Assembly: GCF_019805165.1 (NCBI RefSeq)
Contig: NZ_RWIJ01000037.1
Location: 1-55,200 of the forward strand
Source: Azospirillum sp. 412522
GTDB taxonomy: Bacteria; Pseudomonadota; Alphaproteobacteria; Azospirillales; Azospirillaceae
Reading direction: 5' to 3'
Length of the DNA stretch: 55,200 bases
Part shown: positions 17,074 to 26,457 of the stretch, one piece after another
Layout: every line of letters starts with the position of its first letter
Position numbering within the stretch: position 1 is the stretch's first letter
Position numbers and translations under genes: made by a program
The notes under the pieces: generated by a model
Database searches by the model: none
What the model was told of the DNA's origin: nothing
What the model saw: the letters and a program-made list of their open reading frames with translations, nothing else

Positions 17074-19785
17074 CTACGCCGCCAGCCCGCCGCCCAGTTC
17101 GATGCGGACCTCCACCACGCCGGGTTCGTCCAGGTTCTCCTTGCGGACGAAACCGAGCGCACGGCACATGTTCAGCATGTTGGTGTTCTCGCGCAGGACC
17201 TCGCCATAGACCTCCTTGATGCCGCGCGAGCGGGCATAATCGAGGATCTTGTTCATCAGGATGTAGCCCAGCCCCTGGCCCTTCATGTCGGACCGCACCA
17301 TCACCGCATATTCGGCGCGGCGGTTGTCGGGATCGGCGGTGATGCGCACCACGCCGTACATGATGGTGTCGCCGGTCTGCGGGTCGGGGCCGACGGCGAT
17401 CAGCCCCATCTCGCGGTCATAGTCGATCTGGGTCAGCCGCGCCGCCGCCTGGTGCGACAGCCGCTTCAGCGGCGCGAAGAAGCGCAGGCGCAGATCCTCG
17501 GCCGTCTGGTTCTCCACCAGATGGTGCACCAGCGGCTCGTCCTCCGGCAGGATGGGGCGGACCTGGAACTGGCGGCCGTCCTTGATGGTGATGCGGTCCT
17601 CCAGCGCCTTGGGATAGGGGCGGATCGCCAGCCGTGCCGCCCCCGGCAGCGCTGCCACCCCGACCTTGATGCGGGCGTCCAGCGCCGTCACGCCGTCGGC
17701 GTCGGCCAGCAGCGGGTTGATGTCCAGCTCCGCGATCTCGGGGAAATCGACGACCAGCTGGCTGACCTTGTTCAGCGTCAGCGCCACCGCGTCCAGGTCG
17801 ACCGCCGCGCGCGAGCGGTAGCCCTGAAGCTGGCGGTGGATGCGGGTGCGGCTCATCTGCTCGGCCGCCAGCTTCATGTTCAGCGGCGGCAGGGCCAGCG
17901 CGTAATCCTCCACCACCTCGACGCCGATGCCGCCCTCGCCGAACAGCAGGACCGGGCCGAACATCTCGTTCTCGGTCATGCCGACGATCAACTCGTAGGC
18001 GTCGGGGCGGACGGCCATCTCCTGCACGGTGAAGCCCTCGATCCGCGCCTCGGGCGCCAGTTCGGCGACGCGGGCCAGCATCGCCTCGGCCTCCTCCCTC
18101 ACCTGCTCCGGGCTGGTCAGGCCGAGCACCACGCCGCCGACGTCGGACTTGTGGGTGATGTCGTGCGACAGGATCTTCAGCGCGATCGGCCCGCCGATGA
18201 CGCGGGCGGCGGTCGCCGCCTCCGCAGGCGTCTGGGCGACGCGGGTGTCGACCACCGGGATGCCGTAGGCGGCCAGCACGCGCTTGGCCTCATATTCGCT
18301 CAGCCACTCGCGCTTCTCGGCGATGGCGCGGGAGACCACCTTCTTCACGGTGATCTCGTCGGGCTGGAAATCCTCCGCCACCGACGGCGGAGTTTCCATC
18401 AGAAGCTGCTGGCTGCGGCGGTAGCGCACCAGATGCATGAAGGCGCGCACGGCGTCCGACGGGCCGCTGTAGGTCGGGATGCGGCCGTCGGCGAACAGCT
18501 TGCGCGCCCCCACCGCCGACTGGTCGCCGATCCAGCTGGTCAGCACCGGATGGCGGCGCGCCTTGTTGGCCTGCACCGTCTCCGCCACCGCCTGGGCGAT
18601 GGCCTCGCTGTCGGTCAGGGCGGACGGGCAGTGCAGGACCAGCACCGCGTCGTTGCCGGTGTCCTGCATCAGCGCGTTCAGCGCCTCGGCATAGCGCTTG
18701 GGCGTGGCGTCGGCGCCGATGCGCAGCGGGTTGCGGAAGGGCGCGCCCCCCGGCTGCCCTCCGCCCGGCTGGGGGCCGAGCGGCCCGGCCAGCGCCTCCT
18801 GCGTCTCCGGCGCCAGGGCGGCGAGCCGGCCGCCGGCCTGGATCAGCTTGTCGGTGGCCATCACCCCCATGCCGCCGCCGTTGGTCAGGATCGCCAGCCG
18901 GTCGCCGGTGATCGGCACCCCGGTGCCCAGCGTGCCGGCGGCGTCGAACAGCTCGGCCAGATCGTTCACCCGCAGCACGCCGGCGCGGCGGAACACCGCG
19001 TCATAGACGGCGTCCGACACCGCCAGCGCCCCGGTGTGGGACGCCGCGGCCTCCTGCGCCTCGTCGGAGCGGCCGGCCTTGATGACGATCACCGGCTTCT
19101 GGCGCGAGGCGGAGCGGGCTGCCGACATGAATTTGCGGGCATGCGTGATGCTCTCGATATAGAGCAGGATGGCGCGCACGGTCACGTCGGAGGCGAGATA
19201 GTCCAGCAGGTCGCCGAAATCGACGTCGCCGCGTTCGCCCAGCGACACCAGATGCGAGAAGCCGATGCCCCGCGAGGTCGCCCAGTCGGCGACCGAGGTC
19301 AGCACCATCGAGCTCTGCGCCACCAGCGCCACGTCGCCCTTGCGCGGAGCCACCGGCGCGAAGCTGGCGTTCATGCCGCGGCCCGGCACCATGGCGCCCA
19401 GGCTGTTCGGCCCCAGCACCCGCATCAGATAGGGCTTGGCCGTCTCCAGCATCGTCTGGATCTGCTCGGCCGACATGCCCTTGGTCATGACGATGGCGGC
19501 CTTGGTGCCGCGCTTGCCCAGCGCGTCGATGGTCGCCGCCACCGTGTCGGGCGGGGTGCAGATGACGCCCAGGTCCGGCGTGATCGGCAGGCTGTCCACC
19601 GTCTTGTAGGTCAGCACCCCTTCCACCGCGCGCTCGGTCGGGTTGACCGGCATCACCGGCCCGTCGAAGCCGGCCTGGAACAGGTTGCGCGCCACCACGG
19701 CCCCCACCGTTCCCGGCTTGCGGCTGGCGCCGATCAGGGCGATGGAGGCGGGCTTGAACAGCTTGTCGAGGTTGCGAACGGTCAT
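17074..19785 (-). CDS. Pat-type protein lysine acetyltransferase (NDP-forming acyl-CoA synthetase-like + GNAT)
   Basis: A 903-residue protein with a CoA-binding/acyl-CoA synthetase (NDP-forming)-like N-terminal region (IALIGASRKPGTVGAVV, LGPNSLGAM, ASHTGAL), an ATP-grasp-like middle (PIALKILSHDITHKSDVGG, LFGEGGIGVEV) and a C-terminal GNAT acetyltransferase domain (MVRSDMKGQGLGYILMNKI, where QGLGYI is the acetyl-CoA loop). This architecture is that of Pat/YfiQ (PatZ), which acetylates and inactivates acetyl-CoA synthetase and other enzymes. The synthetase half is usually catalytically silent. It is monocistronic, with its 3' end facing the small peptide gene. The substrate is inferred from the family. 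Confidence 0.92.
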   Translation of the reverse strand: MTVRNLDKLFKPASIALIGASRKPGTVGAVVARNLFQAGFDGPVMPVNPTERAVEGVLTYKTVDSLPITPDLGVICTPPDTVAATIDALGKRGTKAAIVMTKGMSAEQIQTMLETAKPYLMRVLGPNSLGAMVPGRGMNASFAPVAPRKGDVALVAQSSMVLTSVADWATSRGIGFSHLVSLGERGDVDFGDLLDYLASDVTVRAILLYIESITHARKFMSAARSASRQKPVIVIKAGRSDEAQEAAASHTGALAVSDAVYDAVFRRAGVLRVNDLAELFDAAGTLGTGVPITGDRLAILTNGGGMGVMATDKLIQAGGRLAALAPETQEALAGPLGPQPGGGQPGGAPFRNPLRIGADATPKRYAEALNALMQDTGNDAVLVLHCPSALTDSEAIAQAVAETVQANKARRHPVLTSWIGDQSAVGARKLFADGRIPTYSGPSDAVRAFMHLVRYRRSQQLLMETPPSVAEDFQPDEITVKKVVSRAIAEKREWLSEYEAKRVLAAYGIPVVDTRVAQTPAEAATAARVIGGPIALKILSHDITHKSDVGGVVLGLTSPEQVREEAEAMLARVAELAPEARIEGFTVQEMAVRPDAYELIVGMTENEMFGPVLLFGEGGIGVEVVEDYALALPPLNMKLAAEQMSRTRIHRQLQGYRSRAAVDLDAVALTLNKVSQLVVDFPEIAELDINPLLADADGVTALDARIKVGVAALPGAARLAIRPYPKALEDRITIKDGRQFQVRPILPEDEPLVHHLVENQTAEDLRLRFFAPLKRLSHQAAARLTQIDYDREMGLIAVGPDPQTGDTIMYGVVRITADPDNRRAEYAVMVRSDMKGQGLGYILMNKILDYARSRGIKEVYGEVLRENTNMLNMCRALGFVRKENLDEPGVVEVRIELGGGLAA

Positions 19786-19976
19786 GACCGGATCCGGTGC
19801 TGGAATAGGCGCCGGTCCCAGTCTGCCACGGGACGCCGACGGTTTTGATGACGAACAGCGCAGGCCCGGACTTTCATCCCCGCCATTTGCTGCGACGCAA
19901 CATTAAGGGCTGGTATGACCATTCGGCAAGGGGGCGTTTCGTCGCGCCGGTTCCGGTCGGGCGGTGCCCGTTCCGC

Positions 19977-20447
19977 TTAGCGGGAGGACCGGCGCCAGGC
20001 GTCGGCCGACACCGCCAGGGACAGCAGCCCCCACAGAACCAGATATTCCACCCCGCCCTTGGCCCAGTACCAGTTCACGCCCTTGGTTGTGAACATGGCG
20101 TAGGCGGCTACGACCATGCAGCCGGCCGACAGCAGGGCCGTCCAGCGGGTGAAGAAGCCGCCGACCAGCGTGACGAAGGCCACGGACTCGCAGAGGATGG
20201 CGAGGCCGAGGAACAGCGGTGCCGGCTCCAGCCCGGCCTTGGCGAAGAAGGCCAGGGAGGCGTCAATGCCGCTCAGCTTCTGGTAGACGTGCGGGGCGTA
20301 GAACAGGCCCAGCAGGATGCGCACCATGTTCATCGCCAGCGCGGGCGAGAAGCGGTCGGGCAGGATCGCCGGGCCGACCAGGGCGGCGAGCGGCGAGGTG
20401 TCGTGACCGGCATGGGAAACGCCGTTGTTTGCCAATCCAGTGGACAT
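19977..20447 (-). CDS. DoxX family membrane protein
   Basis: A 156-residue protein with four hydrophobic segments: VRILLGLFYAPHVYQKL, LEPAPLFLGLAILCESVAFVTLVGGFF, TALLSAGCMVVAAYAMF and YLVLWGLLSLAVSADAW. The arrangement fits the DoxX/SURF4-type family of small inner-membrane proteins, which have been linked to quinol oxidation, redox balance or thiol stress in different organisms; no specific role can be read here. It is divergent from the lactate dehydrogenase gene across a 197-base AT-richer gap, so the two may share a control region. Confidence 0.82.
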   Translation of the reverse strand: MSTGLANNGVSHAGHDTSPLAALVGPAILPDRFSPALAMNMVRILLGLFYAPHVYQKLSGIDASLAFFAKAGLEPAPLFLGLAILCESVAFVTLVGGFFTRWTALLSAGCMVVAAYAMFTTKGVNWYWAKGGVEYLVLWGLLSLAVSADAWRRSSR

Positions 20448-20644
20448 GATGATCGATCCTTACAATTTTAAAGAATCTTGCCCGTTTGGCTGGAAAGTCT
20501 CGGATGAGAGTGCTGGCTGACAGGCAGGGGGCGGAGAAAGTCCGCGACATCCCGACCATTATTTGAGTTCTTTTGTTTCCATCATTGATCCAGCACAATT
20601 CGCCGGGACCATGTTTGGGCCTGGATCCTGTTTGGGAGGACGTC

Positions 20645-21595
20645 ATGAAGGTCGGAATCGTCGGGGCGGGGTTCGTCGGCAGCACCGCCGCCTTCGCCAT
20701 GGTGACCACCGGCGCGGCCAGCGAGGTCGTGCTGGTCGACAGGGACGAGGCGCTGGCCCAGGCCCAGGCGCAGGACATCGCCCATGCCGTGCCCTTCACC
20801 CATGCCGTCACCGTCCGTGCCGGCTCCTATGCCGCGCTGGAGGGGGCGGGGGTGGTCGTGCTGTCGGCCGGCGTCGCCCAGAAGCCGGGCGAGACCCGGC
20901 TGGAACTGCTGGAGCGCAACGCCAAGGTGTTCGCCGCCATCATCCCCGAAGTGCTGAAGGCCGCGCCCGACGCCGTGCTGCTGGTCGCCAGCAACCCGGT
21001 GGACGTGATGACGCAGATCGCCACCCGCATCAGCGGCCTGTCCCGCAGCCGTGTCATCGGCTCCGGCACCGTGCTCGACACCGCGCGGTTCCGTGCCCTG
21101 CTGGCCGAAAGGCTGGCGGTGACGCCGCGCTCCGTCCATGCCCATGTCGTCGGCGAGCACGGCGACTCGGAGGTCCTGCTGTGGTCGAGCGCCACCGTCG
21201 CCGGCCTGCCGGTCGAGCAGGCGGCCGGGCAACTGCGCCGCGGCCTGACGGCGGAGGACCGCGCCGCCATCGACGAGGGGGTGCGCCGCGCCGCCTACCG
21301 CATCATCAACGGCAAGGGCCATACCGCCTTCGGCATCGGCGGCGGGCTGGCCCGGCTGGTGTCGGCCATCGGCGCCGACGAACGGCTGGTGGCGACCTGC
21401 GCCATGCTGACCGACGAGGTCTGCGGCGTGCCGCAGGTGGTGTTGTCGCTACCCCGCGTCATCGGCGCCGGCGGCGTGCACGAAACCATCCTGCCCAACC
21501 TGTCGGCGGCGGAGGAGACGGCCCTGCGCCGCAGCGCCGAAATCCTGAAGGAGGCCGCCGACGGCGTCGAGCGACGCATGGGCTGGAGCGGCTGA
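20645..21595 (+). CDS. ldh: L-lactate dehydrogenase
   Basis: NAD-dependent interconversion of pyruvate and L-lactate. The 316-residue protein has the dinucleotide-binding VGIVGAGFVGSTAAFAM, the substrate loop AGVAQKPGETR (the Gln and following Arg favour lactate over malate dehydrogenase, which has Arg at the first place), ASNPVDVMT, and the catalytic His in HVVGEHGDSE. GGGAGGA sits six bases before ATG 20645; the frame is open for 24 codons upstream but without a ribosome site. It suggests fermentative or micro-oxic lactate metabolism. The LysR gene downstream is convergent, so it is not an obvious partner. Confidence 0.93.
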   Translation: MKVGIVGAGFVGSTAAFAMVTTGAASEVVLVDRDEALAQAQAQDIAHAVPFTHAVTVRAGSYAALEGAGVVVLSAGVAQKPGETRLELLERNAKVFAAIIPEVLKAAPDAVLLVASNPVDVMTQIATRISGLSRSRVIGSGTVLDTARFRALLAERLAVTPRSVHAHVVGEHGDSEVLLWSSATVAGLPVEQAAGQLRRGLTAEDRAAIDEGVRRAAYRIINGKGHTAFGIGGGLARLVSAIGADERLVATCAMLTDEVCGVPQVVLSLPRVIGAGGVHETILPNLSAAEETALRRSAEILKEAADGVERRMGWSG

Positions 21596-21621
21596 CGCCG
21601 CGTGGGCTGGAGCGGTTGACT

Positions 21622-22527
21622 CTACCCCTCCTGCTCCGCTGACACATGCGCCCCGAGACCCGCCGCCAGCCCGTCGAAGACGGCGCGGCAGCGCGGGGTG
21701 GAGCGCAGGTCCTCGTGCATGGCGACCCACATGCCCATCGGCATGTCGAAGGCGTCGGCCAGCACCCGCCGGAGGTCCGGGTTCCGCCGGGCCAGCGGCA
21801 CCTGGCAGATGCCGATGCCGAACCCGGCCTCGATGGCCGAAAGCTGGGCCAGATGGCTGTCGGAGCGCAGGGCGAAGCGGGGCAGGGGGACGGCCGGCGC
21901 CCGCCGCAGCATGGCGCGGATGTCCGGCGTCTCGCGGTCGAAGCCGATCAGGCTGTGGCGGGCGAGATCGTCGGGGTGTTGCGGAACGCCATGGCGGTCG
22001 AGGTAGTCGCGGTGGGCGTGCATCCCGAGCATGACGACCCCGATTCGCCGCACCAGCAGCGCCTGCTGTTCCGGCTCCACCATGCGGACGGCGACGTCGG
22101 CGCCGCGCTGCAGCAGGTCGTCGACGGCATTGGACAGCACCAGCTCGATCTCCAGCGCCGGATGGCGGGCGCGCAGGCCAGCCAGGATCGCCGGCAGGAT
22201 GCGGGCGCCCATCACCTCGCTGGCGGTGACCCGCACGGTGCCGCGCACCTCGGCGCCCCAGCCCGACGCGGTGCGCCACAGGCTGGCCGCCGCCGCGTCC
22301 AGCGCCTCCGCCTGCGGCCTCAGAGCCAGCGCCGCGTCGGTCGGGTCCAGTCCGCGCGGCGAGCGCAGGAACAGGGAGCTGCCGACGGCCGCCTCCAGCG
22401 CCGCGACATGGCGGGCCAGCGTCGGTTGCGTCAACCCCAGGGCGCGCGCCGCCGCCGACAGCGACCCTTCACGGATCACCGCCAGGAAACTGCGGTAGAG
22501 ATCCCAACTGGGCGGAAGTGAGTTCAT
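21622..22527 (-). CDS. LysR family transcriptional regulator
   Basis: A 301-residue regulator with an N-terminal winged helix (DLYRSFLAVIREGSLSAAARALGLTQPTLARHVAALE) and a periplasmic-binding-like effector domain (LPAILAGLRARHPALEIELVLSN onward). It is divergent from the SDR-family gene at 22616 with only 88 bases between start codons, the usual layout of a LysR regulator and its target. The inducer cannot be inferred. The ATG at 22527 directly begins the helix-turn-helix region; the frame is open further upstream but would run into the divergent promoter. Confidence 0.93.
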   Translation of the reverse strand: MNSLPPSWDLYRSFLAVIREGSLSAAARALGLTQPTLARHVAALEAAVGSSLFLRSPRGLDPTDAALALRPQAEALDAAAASLWRTASGWGAEVRGTVRVTASEVMGARILPAILAGLRARHPALEIELVLSNAVDDLLQRGADVAVRMVEPEQQALLVRRIGVVMLGMHAHRDYLDRHGVPQHPDDLARHSLIGFDRETPDIRAMLRRAPAVPLPRFALRSDSHLAQLSAIEAGFGIGICQVPLARRNPDLRRVLADAFDMPMGMWVAMHEDLRSTPRCRAVFDGLAAGLGAHVSAEQEG

Positions 22528-22615
22528 CGATTTCAGTATAGTCACTCGCCGGAGTTCGACAATTCCGTTCAGCCGGAACCCGGCCCATCCTTGCGCCATC
22601 ACCAAGCGGAAAGCG

Positions 22616-23734
22616 ATGGAGGCAGCGATGGCACGGCAGGCGACCGGTACGGGCAGGACCGCCCTGGTCCTGGGGGCGACCGGCGGGGTCGGCGGCGAGA
22701 TGGCGCGGGCGCTGGCGGCACGCGGCTGGACGGTGCGGGGCCTGCGGCGCAAGCAGGCGGCGGAGCCGCGGTCGGCCGAGGGGGCGGACGGCATCGACTG
22801 GCTCGTCGGCGACGCGATGAACGCCGCCGACGTGGCGGCGGCAGCCGAGGGCGCCGCGCTGATCGTCCATGCGGTCAACCCGCCGGCCTACCGGCATTGG
22901 GACCGGTTGGTTCTACCCATGCTCGACAACAGCATCGCCGCGGCCTGCGCCAACCACGCCCGCATCCTGCTGCCCGGCACCGTCTACAACTACGGCCCCG
23001 ACGCGTTCCCGCTGATCCCGGAGACGGCGGCGCAGAACCCGACGACCCGCAAGGGCGCCATCCGGGTAGAGATGGAACGTCGCCTGCATCGCGCGGCGGG
23101 GCAGGGGGCGAAGCTTTTGATCCTGCGCTGCGGCGACTTCTTCGGTCCGCGGGCCGGCAACAACTGGTTCAGCCAGGGCCTGCTGACCCCCGGCAGGCCG
23201 CCGGTCCGGATCAACCAGCCGGGCCGTCCGGGAATCGGCCATCAATGGGCCTATCTGCCCGACGTGGCGGAGACGGCGATGCGGCTGCTCGACCGCGAGG
23301 CGGAGCTGGGCGACGACGCGATGTTCCACATGGACGGCCATTGGGACGCCGACGGCGGCGGGATGGTCGCGGCCATCGCCCGCGCGCTGGGGAACCCCGG
23401 CCTGCCGGTGCGGCGGATGCCGTGGTGGGCGGTGCGGCTGGGCGGGCTGGTGGTGCCGCTGCTCCGCGAGATCGGCGAGATGCGCTATCTGTGGCAAACG
23501 CCGGTGCGGCTCGACAACCGCCGCCTGCTCGCCTTCCTTGGCGAGGAACCGCACACGCCGCTGGACATCGCCGTGCGCCGGACACTTGCCGGACTGGGGC
23601 ATCTCCCCGCGCAGCCGGCGGATATGCCGGAGGCGGGGAGATGCATACCAGACCGCGTGGCCTCATGCCTGCAAGTCTCAGCGGAACCATCTTCGGCCGT
23701 CATCCCCGCGAAAGCGGGGATCCAGGAAACTTAG
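22616..23734 (+). CDS. SDR-family NAD(P)-binding epimerase/reductase-like protein with repeat-derived C-terminus
   Basis: A 372-residue extended short-chain dehydrogenase-like protein. The Rossmann glycine motif is VLGATGGVGGEMARAL, and GTVYNYGPDAFPLIPE and LRCGDFFGPRAG follow. The usual catalytic Tyr-x3-Lys is not evident: the position has NPTTRKGAIR, with Lys but no Tyr four residues before, so activity may differ from classic epimerases. The last dozen residues or so (AVIPAKAGIQET) are encoded by the left arm of a palindromic repeat at 23695-23785, so the natural C-terminus has probably been replaced or extended. An in-frame ATG at 22628 is an alternative start. It is divergent from the LysR gene, its likely regulator. 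Confidence 0.82.
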   Translation: MEAAMARQATGTGRTALVLGATGGVGGEMARALAARGWTVRGLRRKQAAEPRSAEGADGIDWLVGDAMNAADVAAAAEGAALIVHAVNPPAYRHWDRLVLPMLDNSIAAACANHARILLPGTVYNYGPDAFPLIPETAAQNPTTRKGAIRVEMERRLHRAAGQGAKLLILRCGDFFGPRAGNNWFSQGLLTPGRPPVRINQPGRPGIGHQWAYLPDVAETAMRLLDREAELGDDAMFHMDGHWDADGGGMVAAIARALGNPGLPVRRMPWWAVRLGGLVVPLLREIGEMRYLWQTPVRLDNRRLLAFLGEEPHTPLDIAVRRTLAGLGHLPAQPADMPEAGRCIPDRVASCLQVSAEPSSAVIPAKAGIQET

Positions 23735-23785
23735 CAATCAAGTGCTTGAGAGGTCTGGATTCCCGCCTTCGCGGGAATGACGGCC
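23695..23785. repeat. palindromic repeat of the VIPAKAGI-encoding type
   Basis: Two 31-base arms (23695-23725 and 23755-23785) in inverted orientation, differing at 3 positions, around a 29-base spacer. Each arm has its own small hairpin (CCCCGCGAAAGCGGGG; CCCGCCTTCGCGGG). From memory, sequences like GTCATTCCCGCGAAGGCGGG are dispersed in many proteobacterial genomes as mobile or extragenic palindromes. It overlaps the end of the SDR gene and faces the end of ppa. Confidence 0.8.
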
Positions 23786-23831
23786 GAGAGAGGCCGTGGA
23801 AACTCACAAACTCTGAGGTCACACGCTACCC

Positions 23832-24389
23832 TCAGACCACCGGACCCGGGGTGCCCTTGTTGGCTTCCAGGGCGCGGGCCAAGCCTTCCTCGATCTTCTT
23901 GGCGGCCTCTTCGGCGTTGCCCCAACCGCGGACCTTCACCCACTTGTTCTTCTCGAGGTCCTTGTAGTGCTCGAAGAAGTGGGCGATCTGCTCGGTCACG
24001 ATGGCCGGCAGGTCGGTGTAGTTCTTCACGTCGGTGTAGAACGGGTGCAGCTTGTCGACCGGAACGGCCAGCAGCTTCTCGTCCTCGCCGGCCTCGTCCT
24101 CCATGTAGAGGACGCCGATCGGGCGCGAGCGCAGGACGGCGCCCGGGACGACGCCATGCTGGCCGACGACGCAGACGTCCACGGGGTCGCCGTCACCCGA
24201 CAGGGTGTGCGGGATGAAGCCGTAGTTGCAGGGATAGAACATCGCGGTGTGCAGGAAACGGTCGACGAACACCGCGCCGGAGTCCTTGTCGACCTCGTAC
24301 TTCACCGGCTGGCCGCCGATCGGGATCTCGATGACGACGTTCACGTCCCAGGGTACGTTCTTGCCCGCGGCGAGCTTGCTCAGATCCAT
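23832..24389 (-). CDS. ppa: inorganic pyrophosphatase
   Basis: Hydrolyses pyrophosphate to phosphate, pulling biosynthetic reactions forward. The 185-residue family I enzyme shows VVIEIPIGGQPVKYEVDKDSG, the substrate/metal-binding FYPCNYGFIPHTLSGDGDPVDVCVV (the GDGDPVD acidic cluster binds Mg2+) and the KxxxE-like DLEKNKWVKVRGW region. AAGGA lies nine bases before ATG 24389; longer in-frame starts reach 24542 but have no family similarity. Monocistronic, convergent with the SDR gene and divergent from the peptide-binding protein gene at 24554. Confidence 0.96.
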   Translation of the reverse strand: MDLSKLAAGKNVPWDVNVVIEIPIGGQPVKYEVDKDSGAVFVDRFLHTAMFYPCNYGFIPHTLSGDGDPVDVCVVGQHGVVPGAVLRSRPIGVLYMEDEAGEDEKLLAVPVDKLHPFYTDVKNYTDLPAIVTEQIAHFFEHYKDLEKNKWVKVRGWGNAEEAAKKIEEGLARALEANKGTPGPVV

Positions 24390-24553
24390 GTATCGCGTTC
24401 CTTCGACTGGCGTATTCAGGGCACATTCTTGTTTTGGCGCCGATGCCCGGTCCGGCGCCACGCGGGGCCGGAGTTTAGGCGGAACGCCGGGCGAGTCCAA
24501 GGAACTTGCGCGGGCTCTTGCGCAGGTGCGGCAAAGCGGCAACCCTGCCGGTC

Positions 24554-26365
24554 ATGGCCCGCCCGATCCTGCTTCTCCTCACCCTCCTGGCCCTGCTGAC
24601 GCCCCAGCCGGCATCGGCCGAATCACCCCATCACGGCATAGCCATGCATGGCGATCTGGCCCTGCCGCCGGATTTCAAGGCCTTTCCCTACGTCAACCCG
24701 GCGGCGCCGAAGGGCGGGACCATCCGGCAGGCGGTGACCGGCAGCTTCGACAGCCTGCATCCGCACATCGTCAAGGGCGTGCCGGCGCTGGGGCTGGGCT
24801 ACGTCTTCGAGACCCTGCTGACGCGCTCGTGGGACGAACCCTTCTCGCTCTACGGCCTGCTGGCCGACCGGGTGGAGGTGGCCGACGACCGCTCGTCCGT
24901 CAGCTTCCACATCAACCCGAAGGCGCGCTGGCAGGACGGGACGCCGGTGACCGCCGCCGACGTGCTGTTCTCGCTGGAGGCGCAGCGGACGCACGGCACC
25001 CCCAACCGCCGCCTGTTCTACGCCAAGGTCGCGGCGGCCGAGGCGCCCGACGCGCAGACCGTCCGCTTCGCCTTCTCTCCGGACGCCGACGGGACCATCG
25101 ACCGCGAGATGCCGCTGCTGATGGGGCTGATGCCGATCCATTCCAAGGCATTCTGGTCCGGCCGCGACTTCAGCCGCACGACGCTGGAGCCGATCCTGGG
25201 CAGCGGCCCCTACCGTGTCGCCGCGGTCGATCCCGGCCGCCGCATCGTCTATGAGCGGGTGCGCGACTATTGGGGCCGCGACCTGCCGGTCCGCGTCGGC
25301 CAGTTCAACGCCGACCGGCTGGAATTCGACTATTACCGCGACGATTCGGTGGCGCTGGAAGCCTTCAAGGCCGGGCAGGGGGATGTTCGTTACGAAAGCG
25401 ATCCGGCCAAATGGGCGACCGGCTACGACGGTCCCGCCCTGCGGGACGGCCGCATCGTCCGGGAGGAGGTGCCGAACCGCCGTCCCGAGCCGGCGCGCGG
25501 CCTGATCTTCAACACCCGCCGGCCGCTGTTCGCCGATGTCCGGGTGCGCCGGGCGCTGGGGATGGCGCCGGATTTCGACTGGATCGGCCGCAACCTGTAC
25601 CACGGCCTGCTGACCCGCACCGCCAGCTACTACCCCAACTCCGAGCTTGCCGCCCGCGGCCTGCCGGAGGGGGAGGAGTTGCAGGCGCTCGAGCCCTTCC
25701 GCGACCGCCTGCCGCCCGACCTGTTCACCAAGCCCTTCGCCCTGCCCGGCAGTGGGATCAATAGCGGGACCGGTGGCGGCAATGCCGGCCTGCGCGCCAA
25801 CCGCCGCGAGGCGCTGAGGCTGCTGGACCAGGCCGGCTGGCGGGTGCGCGACGGCCGGCTGGCCGATGCCGCGGGAAACCGTTTCGCCTTCGAAATCCTG
25901 CTGTCCGATCCGTCGGAGGAGCGGGTGGCGCTGGAGTTCGCCCGCTCGCTGGAGCCGCTGGGGATCGAGGCCCGCGTCCGCACGGTGGACAGCGCCCAGT
26001 TCCAGGCCCGGCTTGAACGGTTCGATTTCGATATGACTATGCGCTGGTGGGCGTCCACCCTGTCGCCGGGCAACGAGCAGCTCTATTATTACGGATCCGA
26101 TGCGGCCGGGCAGGAGGGTAGCCGCAACCTTGCCGGCATCCGCGACCCGGTGGTCGACGCGCTCGCCCGCTCCATCGCCGCCGCGACCACGCGCGGCGCC
26201 CTGGTCGGCCGGGTGCGGGCGCTCGACCGCGTCCTGTTGTGGGGACACTATATGGTCCCGCTGTACCACAGCCCGGTCGACCGCATCGCCCGCTGGGCGA
26301 CCCTGCACCGTCCCGCCGTCACCCCGCTCTACGGCCCTATGCTGGAAAGCTGGTGGGTGGAATAG
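24554..26365 (+). CDS. YejA-like periplasmic oligopeptide-binding protein
   Basis: A 603-residue extracellular solute-binding protein of family 5. An N-terminal signal peptide (PILLLLTLLALLTPQPASA) precedes HGIAMHGDLALPPDFKAFPYVNP and PKGGTIRQAVTGSFDSLHPH, a pattern and length typical of YejA, the binding protein of the YejABEF importer for oligopeptides and microcin C in E. coli. The late region (MTMRWWASTLSPGNEQLYYYGS) also fits. It leads an apparent transport cluster: binding protein, second binding protein, two permeases. The permease pair is of the Dpp type, so whether this protein feeds it or a remote YejBEF is uncertain. Confidence 0.88.
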   Translation: MARPILLLLTLLALLTPQPASAESPHHGIAMHGDLALPPDFKAFPYVNPAAPKGGTIRQAVTGSFDSLHPHIVKGVPALGLGYVFETLLTRSWDEPFSLYGLLADRVEVADDRSSVSFHINPKARWQDGTPVTAADVLFSLEAQRTHGTPNRRLFYAKVAAAEAPDAQTVRFAFSPDADGTIDREMPLLMGLMPIHSKAFWSGRDFSRTTLEPILGSGPYRVAAVDPGRRIVYERVRDYWGRDLPVRVGQFNADRLEFDYYRDDSVALEAFKAGQGDVRYESDPAKWATGYDGPALRDGRIVREEVPNRRPEPARGLIFNTRRPLFADVRVRRALGMAPDFDWIGRNLYHGLLTRTASYYPNSELAARGLPEGEELQALEPFRDRLPPDLFTKPFALPGSGINSGTGGGNAGLRANRREALRLLDQAGWRVRDGRLADAAGNRFAFEILLSDPSEERVALEFARSLEPLGIEARVRTVDSAQFQARLERFDFDMTMRWWASTLSPGNEQLYYYGSDAAGQEGSRNLAGIRDPVVDALARSIAAATTRGALVGRVRALDRVLLWGHYMVPLYHSPVDRIARWATLHRPAVTPLYGPMLESWWVE

Positions 26366-26457
26366 GCGCAGGGCTTCGCTTGCGCTCTTCTCCGCCGCAC
26401 CGCATCATCGCGGCAAAGAGATCGTCGATAAAGACGAGACGGGGGAGTTTGCCAACC

